Shown here one piece after another: positions 8,966 through 17,535 of a stretch of DNA of 64,000 nt. The stretch spans positions 248,001-312,000 of the forward strand of contig OZ241901.1 of NCBI GenBank assembly GCA_965202895.1. The letters run 5' to 3'. A model generated the notes under the pieces. It was not told the DNA's origin and searched no databases. It saw only the letters and a list, made by a program, of their open reading frames with translations. The first letter of the stretch is position 1; each line of letters begins with the position of its first letter. This DNA is from JAJDXW01 sp965202895 (GTDB taxonomy: Bacteria; Pseudomonadota; Gammaproteobacteria; HK1). The position numbers were made by a program, and so were the translations under genes.

Positions 8966-9364
8966 CTATGCCGGCGCCGCCTCCGAGGGGGTAATCCAGC
9001 CGACGACGGCCCCCGTCGAATCCTGCACGATCACGATGCGGCCGATGCCCGGGACGTCGAACGGCGGGCGGCGGACCACGCCTCCGCCGGCCTCGACCTC
9101 CCGGAGGCGGACATCGACGTCGTCGACCGCGATGTAGGTGAGCCAATGGCTCGGCACGTCGTCCAGGCCCATGCCCTTGCGGAGCTCGAAGATGCCGGCG
9201 ACGAGCTCGCCCCCCGAACGGCAGACCGTGTAGTCGCCGCCGTCCTGCATCGGGACCGGCTCGAAGGTCCACCCGAGGGTCCTGCCGTAGAACCCCCTCG
9301 CCTTCTCCACGTTCCAGGTGTTCAGCTCGTTCCAATGGATGTGGCCGTGTCGTCCGTCCGGCAT
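8966..9364 (-). CDS. VOC family protein (glyoxalase/bleomycin-resistance fold)
   Basis: A 132-aa vicinal-oxygen-chelate protein made of two beta-alpha-beta-beta-beta modules. The first begins IHWNELNTWNVEKARGFYG, and its H and the later E in GIFELRKG are candidate metal ligands. The second begins HWLTYIAVDDVDVRLREVEA. Such proteins act as metal-dependent isomerases, dioxygenases or drug-binding proteins; the reaction here is unknown. The ATG at 9362-9364 follows GAGGAG. It lies just upstream of the HNH remnant on the same strand. Confidence 0.85.
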   Translation of the reverse strand: MPDGRHGHIHWNELNTWNVEKARGFYGRTLGWTFEPVPMQDGGDYTVCRSGGELVAGIFELRKGMGLDDVPSHWLTYIAVDDVDVRLREVEAGGGVVRRPPFDVPGIGRIVIVQDSTGAVVGWITPSEAAPA

Positions 9365-9493
9365 CTGCGTCTCTCCTCTTCGTGGGCCTCCGGGCGCGGG
9401 GGCGCGGCTCGCCGGGTCCCGCCGCGGGCGCGGGCGGATTCTGCGGCCCGTGGGCGGTCGTGTCGAGACCACACGTGTTCCGCGCAGGGTCTA

Positions 9494-9637
9494 TTCACGC
9501 TGCATCGGCGCGCGCGCCGGAGGTGTCTCGAAGAAGAATTCGGATGATGCTGATCTGAAAATGCGAATTCGACGATTCATGCGGTGCGGATTCAGGACGC
9601 GGCGGCAGCCCCCGAGCTGGATACGGGCAGCGTGAAA
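9494..9637. repeat. Repeat B-like element with TTCACGCTGC/GCAGCGTGAA ends
   Basis: The segment has ends like the three repeat-B copies (TTCACGCTGC at 9494, CAGCGTGAAA at 9628-9637), but its interior shares little with them. It overlaps a separate 36-bp inverted repeat that extends to 9728. It is probably a derivative or degenerate member of the family. Confidence 0.4.
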
Positions 9638-9728
9638 CGGCCCTGGGTTCCGCGCAAGACGATTTCGGTCTCCCCTCCCGGGATGGTCGCCACGTCCTGA
9701 TCCGCACCGCATGAATCGTCGAACCCGC
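9563..9728. repeat. Near-perfect 36-bp inverted repeat around a 93-bp spacer
   Basis: The left arm at 9563-9599 (core TTCGACGATTCATGCGGTGC) pairs with the right arm at 9693-9728 (core GCACCGCATGAATCGTCGAA). Mismatches are at the outer edge, with one extra base near GGATTCAGG/CCTGATCC. The spacer contains the CAGCGTGAAA end of a repeat-B-like element. The long arms would fold into a strong hairpin or could be mobile-element ends. It lies between the convergently ending 3' end of the Gfo/Idh gene and the 5' end of the VOC gene. Confidence 0.7.
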
Positions 9729-9866
9729 ATCTTCCGCCCTGCTTCGCCCGAGACCCTGCATCCGCCGAACGTCCCCGATCCGGAATGCAATCATCCTCTT
9801 GTTCGGCGGGGAGCACTCGGCCATCCCGAAACCGTCCAGGGTCCTCGGAGGACGGACCGGCCGCGC

Positions 9867-11222
9867 TCAGGGGCTTGGTGCGTTCGGACGCTCGGCCGCA
9901 TCCGCGCCGCGTCCGTGCGCTTCCGCGAGGAGGGTGTACCGGGAGCGGATGCGGGCGGCGAGCGCGGCTGGCCAGGCGGTGCCCTCGACGTGGTCGAGGA
10001 ACCGGTCGAGGACCATCGCGAAGTGCGCCTCGTGCGGGGTGTGGAGCGCGTCCGGGATGACGATCTCCTGCCCCAGCGAAGACGGCCGGCGCGAGAGGCC
10101 CGGGAGCTCCCGCTCCCACGCGGAGAGCGCCTCGTCGAGACGGGCGTCGAAGCGTGGGCCCGGATCGCGCGGGGCAACGTGCAGCTCGGCCCGGAACCCG
10201 GTCTCCGGCCCGCGGCGGGCGAAGACGGCCGCCTCCGTCCCCCGCAGGGCAGCGCGGTGGGCGTCCCCGCCGCCATCCGGCTCCCGCTGCCCCCACTCGG
10301 CGCGCTGGCGTACCGGGACGCCGCGGAGCCGATACCGGATCTCCCCGTTGCACGCCAGCGCGAGCACCCCGCCCGTCACCCGCTCCCGGAGCGCATCGGG
10401 GAAATCGTCCCTCCCGGTGCTCGCCCGAAAGAGGTCGAGGGGTACGGGCGTGCTCCAGCGCTCCGCGCCCTCGAGCACGAAGTCCCGCCGGTAATCGAAC
10501 CCGGCGCCGTCGCCGATGAGCCACTGCGCCTGATCGATCATGTGGGACTGGAGGTCCACGAGCCCGTCGCCCTGGACGCGGGTGTCGTAGTACCAGGCCG
10601 GACGCCGGAGCGGCGCTCCGTTGACCACCTTGAGCAGATGGTGCACCGATCGGAGGTCGATCGCGGGCTCGTCCGAGCTCGTGTCGAGCTCCCCGAACAG
10701 CTCCCGCGAGGCTGCGAGCCGGGCGGCTAGTCCGGCGGCCGCCTCCTGGCGGAAGGTCATGACGTCCATCGCGAGCGGCCAGCCCGCGGTCGCCCGCTCC
10801 AGGTCCGGAAGGGCCGCGCCGTCGGTCAGCCACGGCTTGTCCGCGAGCACGTGGAACCCCGCCGCGTGCAGCCGCGCGATGGCGCCGAGCTTGGGCTGGT
10901 TGCGGCCGGCGAGGACGACAGCGGCCCCGTGCCGCTCCTCGACGAGCGCTCGCTCGGGGTCGGCGGACTCGTGGACCTCGAGGTCCCAGTCGGTCGGGTC
11001 GGCGGCGCGAGCGTTGAAGGATCGGACCAGGGCGATGAACGCGTCGCGTTCCGGGCCGGGGGCCGCATGGAGGTGGACCCTCCGGTCCACGCGGGGGTTC
11101 GGCGCCCGCAGGGTCAAGGCCGCGTGGAAATGGCCGGGTTCGAGGAAGAGCAGCGTGTGCATGGGGCGCGGGTCCGTTCCGGCGGAGGTCGAAACGTCAG
11201 CGTCCTCCGGCTCCCGCGACAT
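9867..11222 (-). CDS. Gfo/Idh/MocA-like oxidoreductase
   Basis: Encodes 451 aa from the ATG at 11220-11222, or 431 aa from the ATG at 11160-11162 (MHTLLFLEPGHFHAAL), which would begin directly at the nucleotide-binding strand; neither has a good Shine-Dalgarno sequence. FLEPGHFHAALTL stands where the family has its Gly-rich NAD(P) loop. HVLADKPWLTD corresponds to the conserved E-K-P motif. IDLRSVHHLLK and DLQSHMIDQAQWL resemble the C-terminal substrate domain of putative oxidoreductases in this family. It lies beside the inositol genes iolD/iolE but on the opposite strand, so a role in cyclitol or sugar oxidation is only a guess. Confidence 0.7.
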   Translation of the reverse strand: MSREPEDADVSTSAGTDPRPMHTLLFLEPGHFHAALTLRAPNPRVDRRVHLHAAPGPERDAFIALVRSFNARAADPTDWDLEVHESADPERALVEERHGAAVVLAGRNQPKLGAIARLHAAGFHVLADKPWLTDGAALPDLERATAGWPLAMDVMTFRQEAAAGLAARLAASRELFGELDTSSDEPAIDLRSVHHLLKVVNGAPLRRPAWYYDTRVQGDGLVDLQSHMIDQAQWLIGDGAGFDYRRDFVLEGAERWSTPVPLDLFRASTGRDDFPDALRERVTGGVLALACNGEIRYRLRGVPVRQRAEWGQREPDGGGDAHRAALRGTEAAVFARRGPETGFRAELHVAPRDPGPRFDARLDEALSAWERELPGLSRRPSSLGQEIVIPDALHTPHEAHFAMVLDRFLDHVEGTAWPAALAARIRSRYTLLAEAHGRGADAAERPNAPSP

Positions 11223-11574
11223 GCTACCGCGGGATCGCGGGGATCTCCCCGTCGAGCGCGCACGTCGAGCGCGCAAGGGGCCGGGGCCGGGCCGACCGGA
11301 TCGCAGTCGCCGGTTCGGCCTCGCCGAGCACGAAGGGGTGGTGTTCGTCCTTGGAGCGCCCGCGTCTCGCCCACGGTCCCGGGACGCGCCGTTTCCAGCT
11401 CCATCCGTTGCCCCGACCCGATTCCGGCGGACTACGACACCGTCCGCAAGTCGATTCCGTGGCATGGCCGGGCTCGAAGGGAGGCCCGCGAAGGACGCGG
11501 GGGCGCCCAACGTGCCATGATGCGCTCCGGCTGGCCGGACGCCCGCGCGGCGGCCGATGGAGCCGGGGAGCGCG
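11223..11574. other. Intergenic region, nothing recognised
   Basis: A GC-rich gap between the divergent Gfo/Idh and MaoC genes. It should hold both promoters, but no convincing sigma-70 or regulator site could be read. No reading frame here looks real. Confidence 0.5.
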
Positions 11575-12066
11575 ATGGACGACGGGTGGTTCGAGGACTT
11601 TGCGGTCGGGACGATCTTTCGTACCCCGGGCAAGACCCTGAGCGAGGCCGAGATCCTCCAATGGGGGTTCGCATACGACCCCCAGCCCTTCCACATGGAC
11701 CGGGTCGCGGCCGAACGGTCCGTCTACGGCGGGCTCATCGCGAGCGGCTGGCAGCTCGGCACGCTCGCGTTCCGGCTGTTCACCGCCCTTCGACCCTTCG
11801 CGCCGGAAGCGAGCCTCGGCTCTCCGGGCGTGGACGAGCTGCGATGGCGGGCCCCGGTACGTCCGGGTGATACGGTATGCGTGGTGGTGACGGTGGTGGA
11901 CCGGAGGATGTCCCGTTCGGACCCGGACCGCGGGATCGTCCTGTTGGACTGGGAAATGCTGAACCAGCGGGGGGAGCCGGTCCTCACCATGCGCGGCCCG
12001 GTCTTCGTCCGGCCGCGCCCCGCCGGCGGAGGGCGAAGCGGCGGGCTGGACGCAGGCTCGGGCTGA
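11575..12066 (+). CDS. MaoC-like dehydratase
   Basis: A 163-aa hot-dog-fold protein of the MaoC group (enoyl-CoA hydratase 2 type), which adds water to CoA-bound enoyl groups. The hydratase motif is FAYDPQPFHMD with D35 and H40, followed by the GGLIASGWQLGTLAFRLF helix. The ATG at 11575 follows GGGGAG; an in-frame ATG 18 bases upstream adds six residues. It is the first of three plus-strand genes leading into iolD and iolE, with a 98-base gap, so it may be co-transcribed with them. Confidence 0.85.
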   Translation: MDDGWFEDFAVGTIFRTPGKTLSEAEILQWGFAYDPQPFHMDRVAAERSVYGGLIASGWQLGTLAFRLFTALRPFAPEASLGSPGVDELRWRAPVRPGDTVCVVVTVVDRRMSRSDPDRGIVLLDWEMLNQRGEPVLTMRGPVFVRPRPAGGGRSGGLDAGSG

Positions 12067-12164
12067 GACCGCCGGGATCGGCCCCCCCGGCCCGAAGGGC
12101 GGCGCCCGGCCGGGGCCCCCCGGCCCGAGCCCCCCGGAAGACGAGAGAGAACGGAGGGAGAGAG

Positions 12165-14015
12165 ATGGCAGCGAAGACGGTACGGCTCACGATGTCCCAG
12201 GCCCTCGTCCGCTACCTGTGCAACCAGTGGGTGAAGACGGAGACGGGACGCGAACGGCTCTTCCCGGGCGTATTCGGGATCTTCGGGCACGGCAACGTGA
12301 CCTGTCTCGCCGAGGCGCTCCAGGCGGTGCAGGACGAGCTTCCGACCTGGCGCGGCCAGAACGAGCAGTCCATGGCCCTCGCCGCCCTCGGCTTCGCCCG
12401 GGCGCGCCGCCGCCGGCAGATCATGGTCGCGACCTCGTCCATCGGCCCGGGCGCCACCAACATGGTGACCGCCGCCGGCGTCGGGCACTCGAACCGCCTG
12501 CCGATCCTCATCCTGTCGGGCGACGTCTTCGCGAACCGCCGGCCCGACCCGGTCCTGCAGCAGGTCGAGCACTTCGCCGCCCCGAGCACGTCGGTCAACG
12601 ATGCGTTCCGGCCGGTCTCGCGCTACTGGGACCGGATCACCCATCCCGAGCAGATCGTCTCGTCGCTTCCCCAGGCCACCGCCGTCATGATCGACCCGGC
12701 CGACTGCGGGCCGGCCTTCATCGGCCTCTGCCAGGATACCCAGGAAGCCGCCTTCGACTACCCGGAAGCGTTCTTCGAGCCGACGGTCCACGTCATTCCG
12801 CGTCCGCGCCCGGACCGGGACCAGGTCGCGGCGGCGGCCGCCCTCCTCGGGACGGCCCGGCGCCCCCTCATCATCGCGGGCGGCGGGGTCCGCTATTCGC
12901 TTGCGGAGGCGGAGCTCGCCGCCTTCGCCGCGCGCCGCGGGATCCCGGTCGCGGAGACGGTGGCGGGCCGCGGGGTGCTGGTCCACGACGACCCGGTCAA
13001 CGCGGGTCCGATCGGGGTCATCGGGTCGGCGTCGGCCAATGCGCTCGCCGCGGATGCGGACGTCGTCCTCGCGATCGGGACCCGGCTGCAGGACTTCACC
13101 ACCGGGTCGTGGAGCGCGTTCTCGCCCGAGGCCCGGTTCGTCGCCGTCAACGCCGCGCGCTTCGATGCCGTCAAGCACCGGGCGGCGCCGGTGGTGGGGG
13201 ACGCCCGCGAGGGGATCGCGGAGCTCGCCGCCGCCCTCGCCGACTGGACGGCCGACCCGGGCTGGACCGCGCGGGCGGGCCGCGAGTACGCCGAGTGGAA
13301 CCGGGCGGTCGAAGCCGCCACCCGACCCGGCAACGCTCCGGTTCCGAGCTACGCCCAGGTCGTCGGAGCCGTCAACCGGGCGGCGGGGGAGCGCGATCTC
13401 GTCCTCACCGCGGCCGGGGGGCTGCCCGGCGAGCTCATGAAGAACTGGAAGGTGAAGTCGCCCGGCACGTTCGACCTCGAGTTCGGATTCTCGTGCATGG
13501 GCTACGAGATCGCGGGCGGCTGGGGGGCGGCGATGGCCGACCCGGACCGGGCGGTGTACGCCCTCGTCGGGGACGGCTCCTACCTCATGATGAATTCGGA
13601 CGTCTACTCCTCCGTCCTCACCGGACACAAGCTCATCGTGGTGGTCTGCGACAACGGAGGCTTCGCGGTGATCGACCGCCTCCAGACCTTCAAGGGCGGG
13701 GCGTCGTTCAACAACTACGTCCGCGACAGCCGCCTCGCCCGCGAGCCGTTCGCGGTCGACTTCGCGGCCCACGCGCGGGCGATGGGTGCGGAGGCGCGCA
13801 CCGTGCGGGGCGTCGCGGAGCTCGAAGAGGCCCTCGAGTGGGCGCGGGGGACCGACCGCACCACCGTCATCGCCCTCGAGACGGACGGGACGGTCTGGAC
13901 CCCGGGCGATGCCTGGTGGGACCTCGGGGTGCCGGAGGTGAGCGCCCGCGAAGCGGTTCGCGACGCGCGGGCGGAGCACGAGGCGGGGCGCAACCGGCAG
14001 CGGATCGGGGTGTAG
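12165..14015 (+). CDS. iolD: IolD: 3D-(3,5/4)-trihydroxycyclohexane-1,2-dione hydrolase
   Basis: A 616-aa thiamine-diphosphate enzyme that hydrolyses the ring of trihydroxycyclohexane-1,2-dione to 5-deoxyglucuronate in myo-inositol catabolism. Length and layout fit IolD. The catalytic Glu of ThDP enzymes is E67 (RGQNEQSMALAALGFAR). The middle domain has PLIIAGGGVRYS. The C-terminal ThDP/Mg motif is VGDGSYLMMNSDVYSSV ending at CDNGGF. A GGAGGGAGAG site precedes the ATG. The iolE gene starts 4 bases after the stop, so the two are clearly one transcript. Confidence 0.93.
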   Translation: MAAKTVRLTMSQALVRYLCNQWVKTETGRERLFPGVFGIFGHGNVTCLAEALQAVQDELPTWRGQNEQSMALAALGFARARRRRQIMVATSSIGPGATNMVTAAGVGHSNRLPILILSGDVFANRRPDPVLQQVEHFAAPSTSVNDAFRPVSRYWDRITHPEQIVSSLPQATAVMIDPADCGPAFIGLCQDTQEAAFDYPEAFFEPTVHVIPRPRPDRDQVAAAAALLGTARRPLIIAGGGVRYSLAEAELAAFAARRGIPVAETVAGRGVLVHDDPVNAGPIGVIGSASANALAADADVVLAIGTRLQDFTTGSWSAFSPEARFVAVNAARFDAVKHRAAPVVGDAREGIAELAAALADWTADPGWTARAGREYAEWNRAVEAATRPGNAPVPSYAQVVGAVNRAAGERDLVLTAAGGLPGELMKNWKVKSPGTFDLEFGFSCMGYEIAGGWGAAMADPDRAVYALVGDGSYLMMNSDVYSSVLTGHKLIVVVCDNGGFAVIDRLQTFKGGASFNNYVRDSRLAREPFAVDFAAHARAMGAEARTVRGVAELEEALEWARGTDRTTVIALETDGTVWTPGDAWWDLGVPEVSAREAVRDARAEHEAGRNRQRIGV

Positions 14016-14019
14016 GGCC

Positions 14020-14925
14020 ATGAAGCAGGTACGCCTCGGCGTCGCCCCCATCGCGTGGTCCAACGACGACCTCCCGGAGCTCGGCGGCGACACCCCTCTC
14101 GACACCTGCCTCTCGGAGATGGTGAAGGCGGGGTACTCGGGCACGGAGACCGGCGGCAAGTTCCCGGGGACGGCGGCGGAGCTGGGGCCGATCCTCGACC
14201 GGCACGGCCTCGCGCTCGTCTCCGGCTGGTACTCGGGCGAGCTCCTCGACCGTTCGGTGGAGGAGGAGAAGCGGCGGGCGCGGGGCCAAGTCGAGCTCTT
14301 CCGCGAGCTCGGCGCCTTCGCGTTCGTGTACGGCGAGACCGCGCGTTCCGTCCAGGGCCGGCGCGACGCGCCGCTCGCCCGCCGCCCCTCCCTGACGGAC
14401 GCCGAGATGGCGGACTACGGCCGGCGCGTGGACGAGTTCGCGGCGTGGGTCGACGAGACGTGCGGCGCGCCTTTCGCCTACCACCACCACATGGGGGCCG
14501 TGGTCCAGTTCGAGGAGGAGGTCGAACGCTTTCTCGCGTGCACCGCGGACGAGACGGGCCTCCTGTTCGACACCGGCCACCTCCGGTTCGCGGGCGGGGA
14601 TCCGATCCCGGCGATCGCCCGCTGGGGCGCACGCATCCGCCACGTCCACTGCAAGGACGTGCGGGCCGACGTGCTGGCGGGCATCGACCGGGAGCGGGAC
14701 TCGTTCCTCGACGCGGTACTGGCCGGGGTCTTCACCGTCCCCGGAGACGGGATGATCGACTTCGGCGCGGTCGCCCGCGAGCTGATGGCCGTCGGCTACG
14801 AGGGCTGGTTCCTCGTCGAGGCGGAGCAGGACCCGGCCAAGGCCAACCCGCTCGAGTACTCGGCGAAGGGCCGCAAGGCGCTCGCCGAGGCCGTCACCGC
14901 CGCCGGCTACGAGATCGTGGCGTAG
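14020..14925 (+). CDS. iolE: IolE: myo-inosose-2 dehydratase
   Basis: A 301-aa TIM-barrel protein of the xylose-isomerase-like superfamily that removes water from scyllo-inosose to give the dione used by IolD. IolE hallmarks are the N-terminal VRLGVAPIAWSNDDLPELGG, the TETGGKFPG segment, AYHHHMGAVVQ, the metal-ligand region LLFDTGHLRFAGGDP, HVHCKDVR, and E in FLVEAEQDP. It is coupled to iolD by a 4-base gap. Other steps (IolG, IolB, IolC, IolJ, IolA) are not in this window. Confidence 0.93.
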   Translation: MKQVRLGVAPIAWSNDDLPELGGDTPLDTCLSEMVKAGYSGTETGGKFPGTAAELGPILDRHGLALVSGWYSGELLDRSVEEEKRRARGQVELFRELGAFAFVYGETARSVQGRRDAPLARRPSLTDAEMADYGRRVDEFAAWVDETCGAPFAYHHHMGAVVQFEEEVERFLACTADETGLLFDTGHLRFAGGDPIPAIARWGARIRHVHCKDVRADVLAGIDRERDSFLDAVLAGVFTVPGDGMIDFGAVARELMAVGYEGWFLVEAEQDPAKANPLEYSAKGRKALAEAVTAAGYEIVA

Positions 14926-14997
14926 CCGGGGCCGGGCGGCGGTGAGGGAGACCCGCCGCCCGGCCGGCCACCGACCCCGTTCGGACCGGGCTCGGCC

Positions 14998-16089
14998 CTA
15001 CGGCCCTTCCTCGAACCCGACCCGGTCGACGATCCGGCTCGCGGCCTTGCGGTGGCGGGCGATCTCGCTCAGGGGCATCGTGTCGGCCCGGAACTCCCCG
15101 AGCGCTTCGATGAGCGGGTCCGTCGCCACCCCCGCCTTCACCGGGTACTCGAAATTGCTGGTCGCGTACATCCCCTGGGCAACGTCCCCGGAGAGGAATT
15201 CGATGAGCCGCACCGCATCCTCGCGGTTCTTCGCCCCTTGGATGACGCCCGCGCCGGAGATGTTCACGTGCTGGCCGGGTCCGTCCTGGTCGAGGAACTG
15301 CACCCGGACGGCGCGCGCCCACTCCTGCTGCTCGGGTTTCTTCTCGTTCGTCGCCATCTTGCCCATGTAGTAGGTGTTGCCGAGCGCGACGTCGCAGACC
15401 CCCTCGTAGATCGCCTTCGCCTGGGCCCGGTCGTTGCCCTGGGGCTTGCGGGCGAGGTTGGCCTTGACGCCCCGGAGCCATTTCTCGGCCTCGGCCTCGC
15501 CCTTGCGAGCGATGATCGCCGCGAGGTACGCGACGTTGTAGCCGTGCTTGCCCGAACGCGAGCACACGCGCCCCTTGAGCTTCGGGTCGGCGAGATCGGA
15601 GGTGTTCACGATCTCGCCATCGCCGGTCCTGGTCCGGTGCGCGAAGACCACGCGAGCCCGCGTGGTGAGACCGAACCAGAGTCCATCGGGGTGGCGCAGG
15701 GTGGAGGGAACGTTCGCCTCGAGCACCGGCGATGCGACCGGTTCGAGGAGCCCCGCCTCCACGAGCCCGTCCAGGCGGCCGATGTCGACGGTGAGGACCG
15801 CATCGGCCGGGTTGTTCTCCCCGGCGGCCCGGATCTTGTCGATCATGCCCTTCTTCGCGAAGACGACGTTGACCTCGATCCCGGTCTCTTCGGTGAACTT
15901 CGCGAGGATGGGCTCGATGAGGAACGGCTGGCGGTACGAGTAGAGGTTGACCTCCGCCGTGGCGGCGGGGGCGGGGGCGGCGGCGAGCCCCGGCAGGACC
16001 GCGGCGAAGAGAGCGGCGGAGAGACGGCGCCTGCCACGCCTCGGGGACGCGGCAGGGCGGGACGCGAGTCGAGCGACGATGCTTCTCAT
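14998..16089 (-). CDS. Fe(3+) ABC transporter substrate-binding protein (FbpA/FutA type)
   Basis: A 363-aa periplasmic protein with a twin-basic and hydrophobic signal region (about 1-44, RRLSAALFAAVLPGLAAAPA). The mature part begins VNLYSYRQPFLIEPILAKF, as in FbpA/AfuA/FutA. The paired iron-binding tyrosines are Y240-Y241 (LGNTYYMGKM). GAGGAGG precedes the ATG. A Fur-like palindrome lies 41-69 bases upstream, indicating iron-repressed expression. No permease or ATPase gene is adjacent: the next gene downstream is iolE on the other strand. It therefore acts with a transporter encoded elsewhere. Confidence 0.92.
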   Translation of the reverse strand: MRSIVARLASRPAASPRRGRRRLSAALFAAVLPGLAAAPAPAATAEVNLYSYRQPFLIEPILAKFTEETGIEVNVVFAKKGMIDKIRAAGENNPADAVLTVDIGRLDGLVEAGLLEPVASPVLEANVPSTLRHPDGLWFGLTTRARVVFAHRTRTGDGEIVNTSDLADPKLKGRVCSRSGKHGYNVAYLAAIIARKGEAEAEKWLRGVKANLARKPQGNDRAQAKAIYEGVCDVALGNTYYMGKMATNEKKPEQQEWARAVRVQFLDQDGPGQHVNISGAGVIQGAKNREDAVRLIEFLSGDVAQGMYATSNFEYPVKAGVATDPLIEALGEFRADTMPLSEIARHRKAASRIVDRVGFEEGP

Positions 16090-16129
16090 TTCGGACCTCC
16101 TCGATCGTGACGTTGGTGCGATGGAGTCG

Positions 16130-16158
16130 CTATTGTAAATAACAACGATTATCAATAG
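16130..16158. promoter_or_regulatory. Fur-box-like palindrome upstream of the iron-binding protein gene
   Basis: A 29-bp imperfect palindrome with matching ends CTATTG and CAATAG and inner AAT/ATT matches. Read towards the gene it contains TGATAATCGTTGTTATTTA, close to the GATAATnATTATC-style Fur consensus. It is the most AT-rich stretch in the surrounding region and sits 41-69 bases before the ATG of the iron-binding protein gene. Fur binding is inference from site and gene function. Confidence 0.65.
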
Positions 16159-16247
16159 CAATCTTGTTTGAGCCTGTCCGAGCCTGCTTGGCCGCCACCG
16201 TCCGCTCCATCAGCCGGGAACGGGTCGCGGACGATATCGCCGAAGCG

Positions 16248-16484
16248 ACGTGTGCGGCCGAACCCCCGTCTACATCCAGCGCTCGATGCACGCGCCGCCG
16301 AGCCGCCCGCGGTCCGCGGTCCGCGACGCCGGCGTTCTTCGAGCTCCTGCGCGAGGAGCCGGAGCCCTCCGTTCGCGCCGTGCTCGGGCACTTCCTGTTC
16401 GTCTACGTCCACCCTTGCCCGGACGGCAATGGGCGCATCGGCCGATTCCTGATGAACGTGGCGCCAGCGGCGGGCGGCCTGAAG
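16248..16484 (+). pseudogene. Fic-domain protein fragment, frameshifted
   Basis: Fic proteins attach AMP or other phosphate groups to target hydroxyls. The active-site motif is clear (VHPCPDGNGRIGRFLMN, matching H-P-x-x-x-G-N-G-R), preceded by ELLREEPEPSVRAVLGHFLF. The segment just before it (TPVYIQRSMHAPPS) is in another frame, with the shift near 16310-16330 where GCGGTCC is duplicated. N-terminal helices are missing, and the frame after FLMN runs straight into a different protein. An inactive remnant. Confidence 0.7.
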
Positions 16485-17345
16485 CGCGGGACCCTGAAAC
16501 GCGAGACGCGGCTGGAGAAGCCGAACGCCATCGGCGAGCTGAACGAACGCTCCCTGCACCGGGCGTTGAAGGCGCACTACGCGACCCCCGGCAGCGTCAC
16601 GGAACAGGCCGTGGACGGCTTCGTGGCCGACGTGCTGATCGGTGGCCGTATCGTCGAGATCCACACCGGTTCGTTCTGGCCGCTCAAGAAGAAGCTGCCG
16701 CGGCTGCTCGAACGCTTCGCCGTGACCCTGGTGTATCCGGTCGCCCAGGACCGCTACATCGTCATGATGCCGGACGGCGCGGGCGCCCAGGGCGCGCCGC
16801 CCGTCCCGCTCGTTCCAGTCGCCCCGGCTGCCCCGGCCCTCCCTGTCGCCGCACCCGTTGCGGACGACCGGGACGACGCGGACCCCCCCGATCGTCCCGC
16901 TCAGGCGGCGCAAGTCGCCGAAGCACGATTCCGTGTTCGCCGTCTTCGACGGCCTGACGAGCATCCCCACCCTGCTGGAGCATCCCAACCTGACCCTCGA
17001 CGTGGTGATGACCGTCGAGGAGGACGTCCGGGTGAAGGATTCGGGCCCCGAGGCCGCGCGCGCAGACCCAGGCGCAGGTACGGGCGCGGGCGCGGCTGGA
17101 TCCGTATCGACCGGCGGCTGGTGGAAGTGGCGCGCACCCACCGCCTCACGGGGATGGCCGACCTCTTCGCGCTGGTGGACGCCGGTCTGCCGGAGCCGTT
17201 CACCACCCTCGACCTCGCCCGCGCTATGCGCTCGCCGCGGCGCCTCGGCCAACAGGCGGCGTTCTGTTTCCGCGCGGCCGGGGTCAGCAAGGTCCGCGGC
17301 AAGGCCGGCAACGCGCTCCTGTACCGGCGGACGGCGAGGGGTTGA
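16485..17345 (+). pseudogene. DUF8091-like protein with two compensating frameshifts
   Basis: The first part (ELNERSLHRALKAHYATPGS ... VDGFVADVLIGGRIVEIHTG ... VTLVYPVAQDRYIVMM) and the last part (RGWIRIDRRLVEVARTHRL ... LPEPFTTLDLARAM ... GKAGNALLYRR) lie in one frame. The middle (RRRKSPKHDSVFAVFDGL ... LTLDVVMTVEEDVRV, about 16890-17045) is in another. Together they look like one domain recalled from memory as DUF8091 (function unknown). The first shift falls at or near a run of seven Cs close to 16880-16890. Either a decayed gene or two sequencing errors. Confidence 0.6.
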
Positions 17346-17535
17346 ACGTCATCAGGGGCGTTCGGGCCCCGGTCCGAGGATGCGGCCTCTCGCGGTCGGG
17401 ACACAAGCGAGAAATGACGGCTACCGGCCGCCTCCCTACCGCCTCATCCCACCGGACAGGGCCGTGTACAATTCCCGAATCGGATGCCGGCCTGCGGACG
17501 GCCGGCAAGCTGAACAGGTGAAGGAGGGCCTCGTC

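Noticed and set aside
11724..14159. Long minus-strand open frame antisense to iolD
   Set aside because: Its composition is the mirror of the GC-rich iolD gene. The plus strand encodes a clear IolD with all motifs and a ribosome site.
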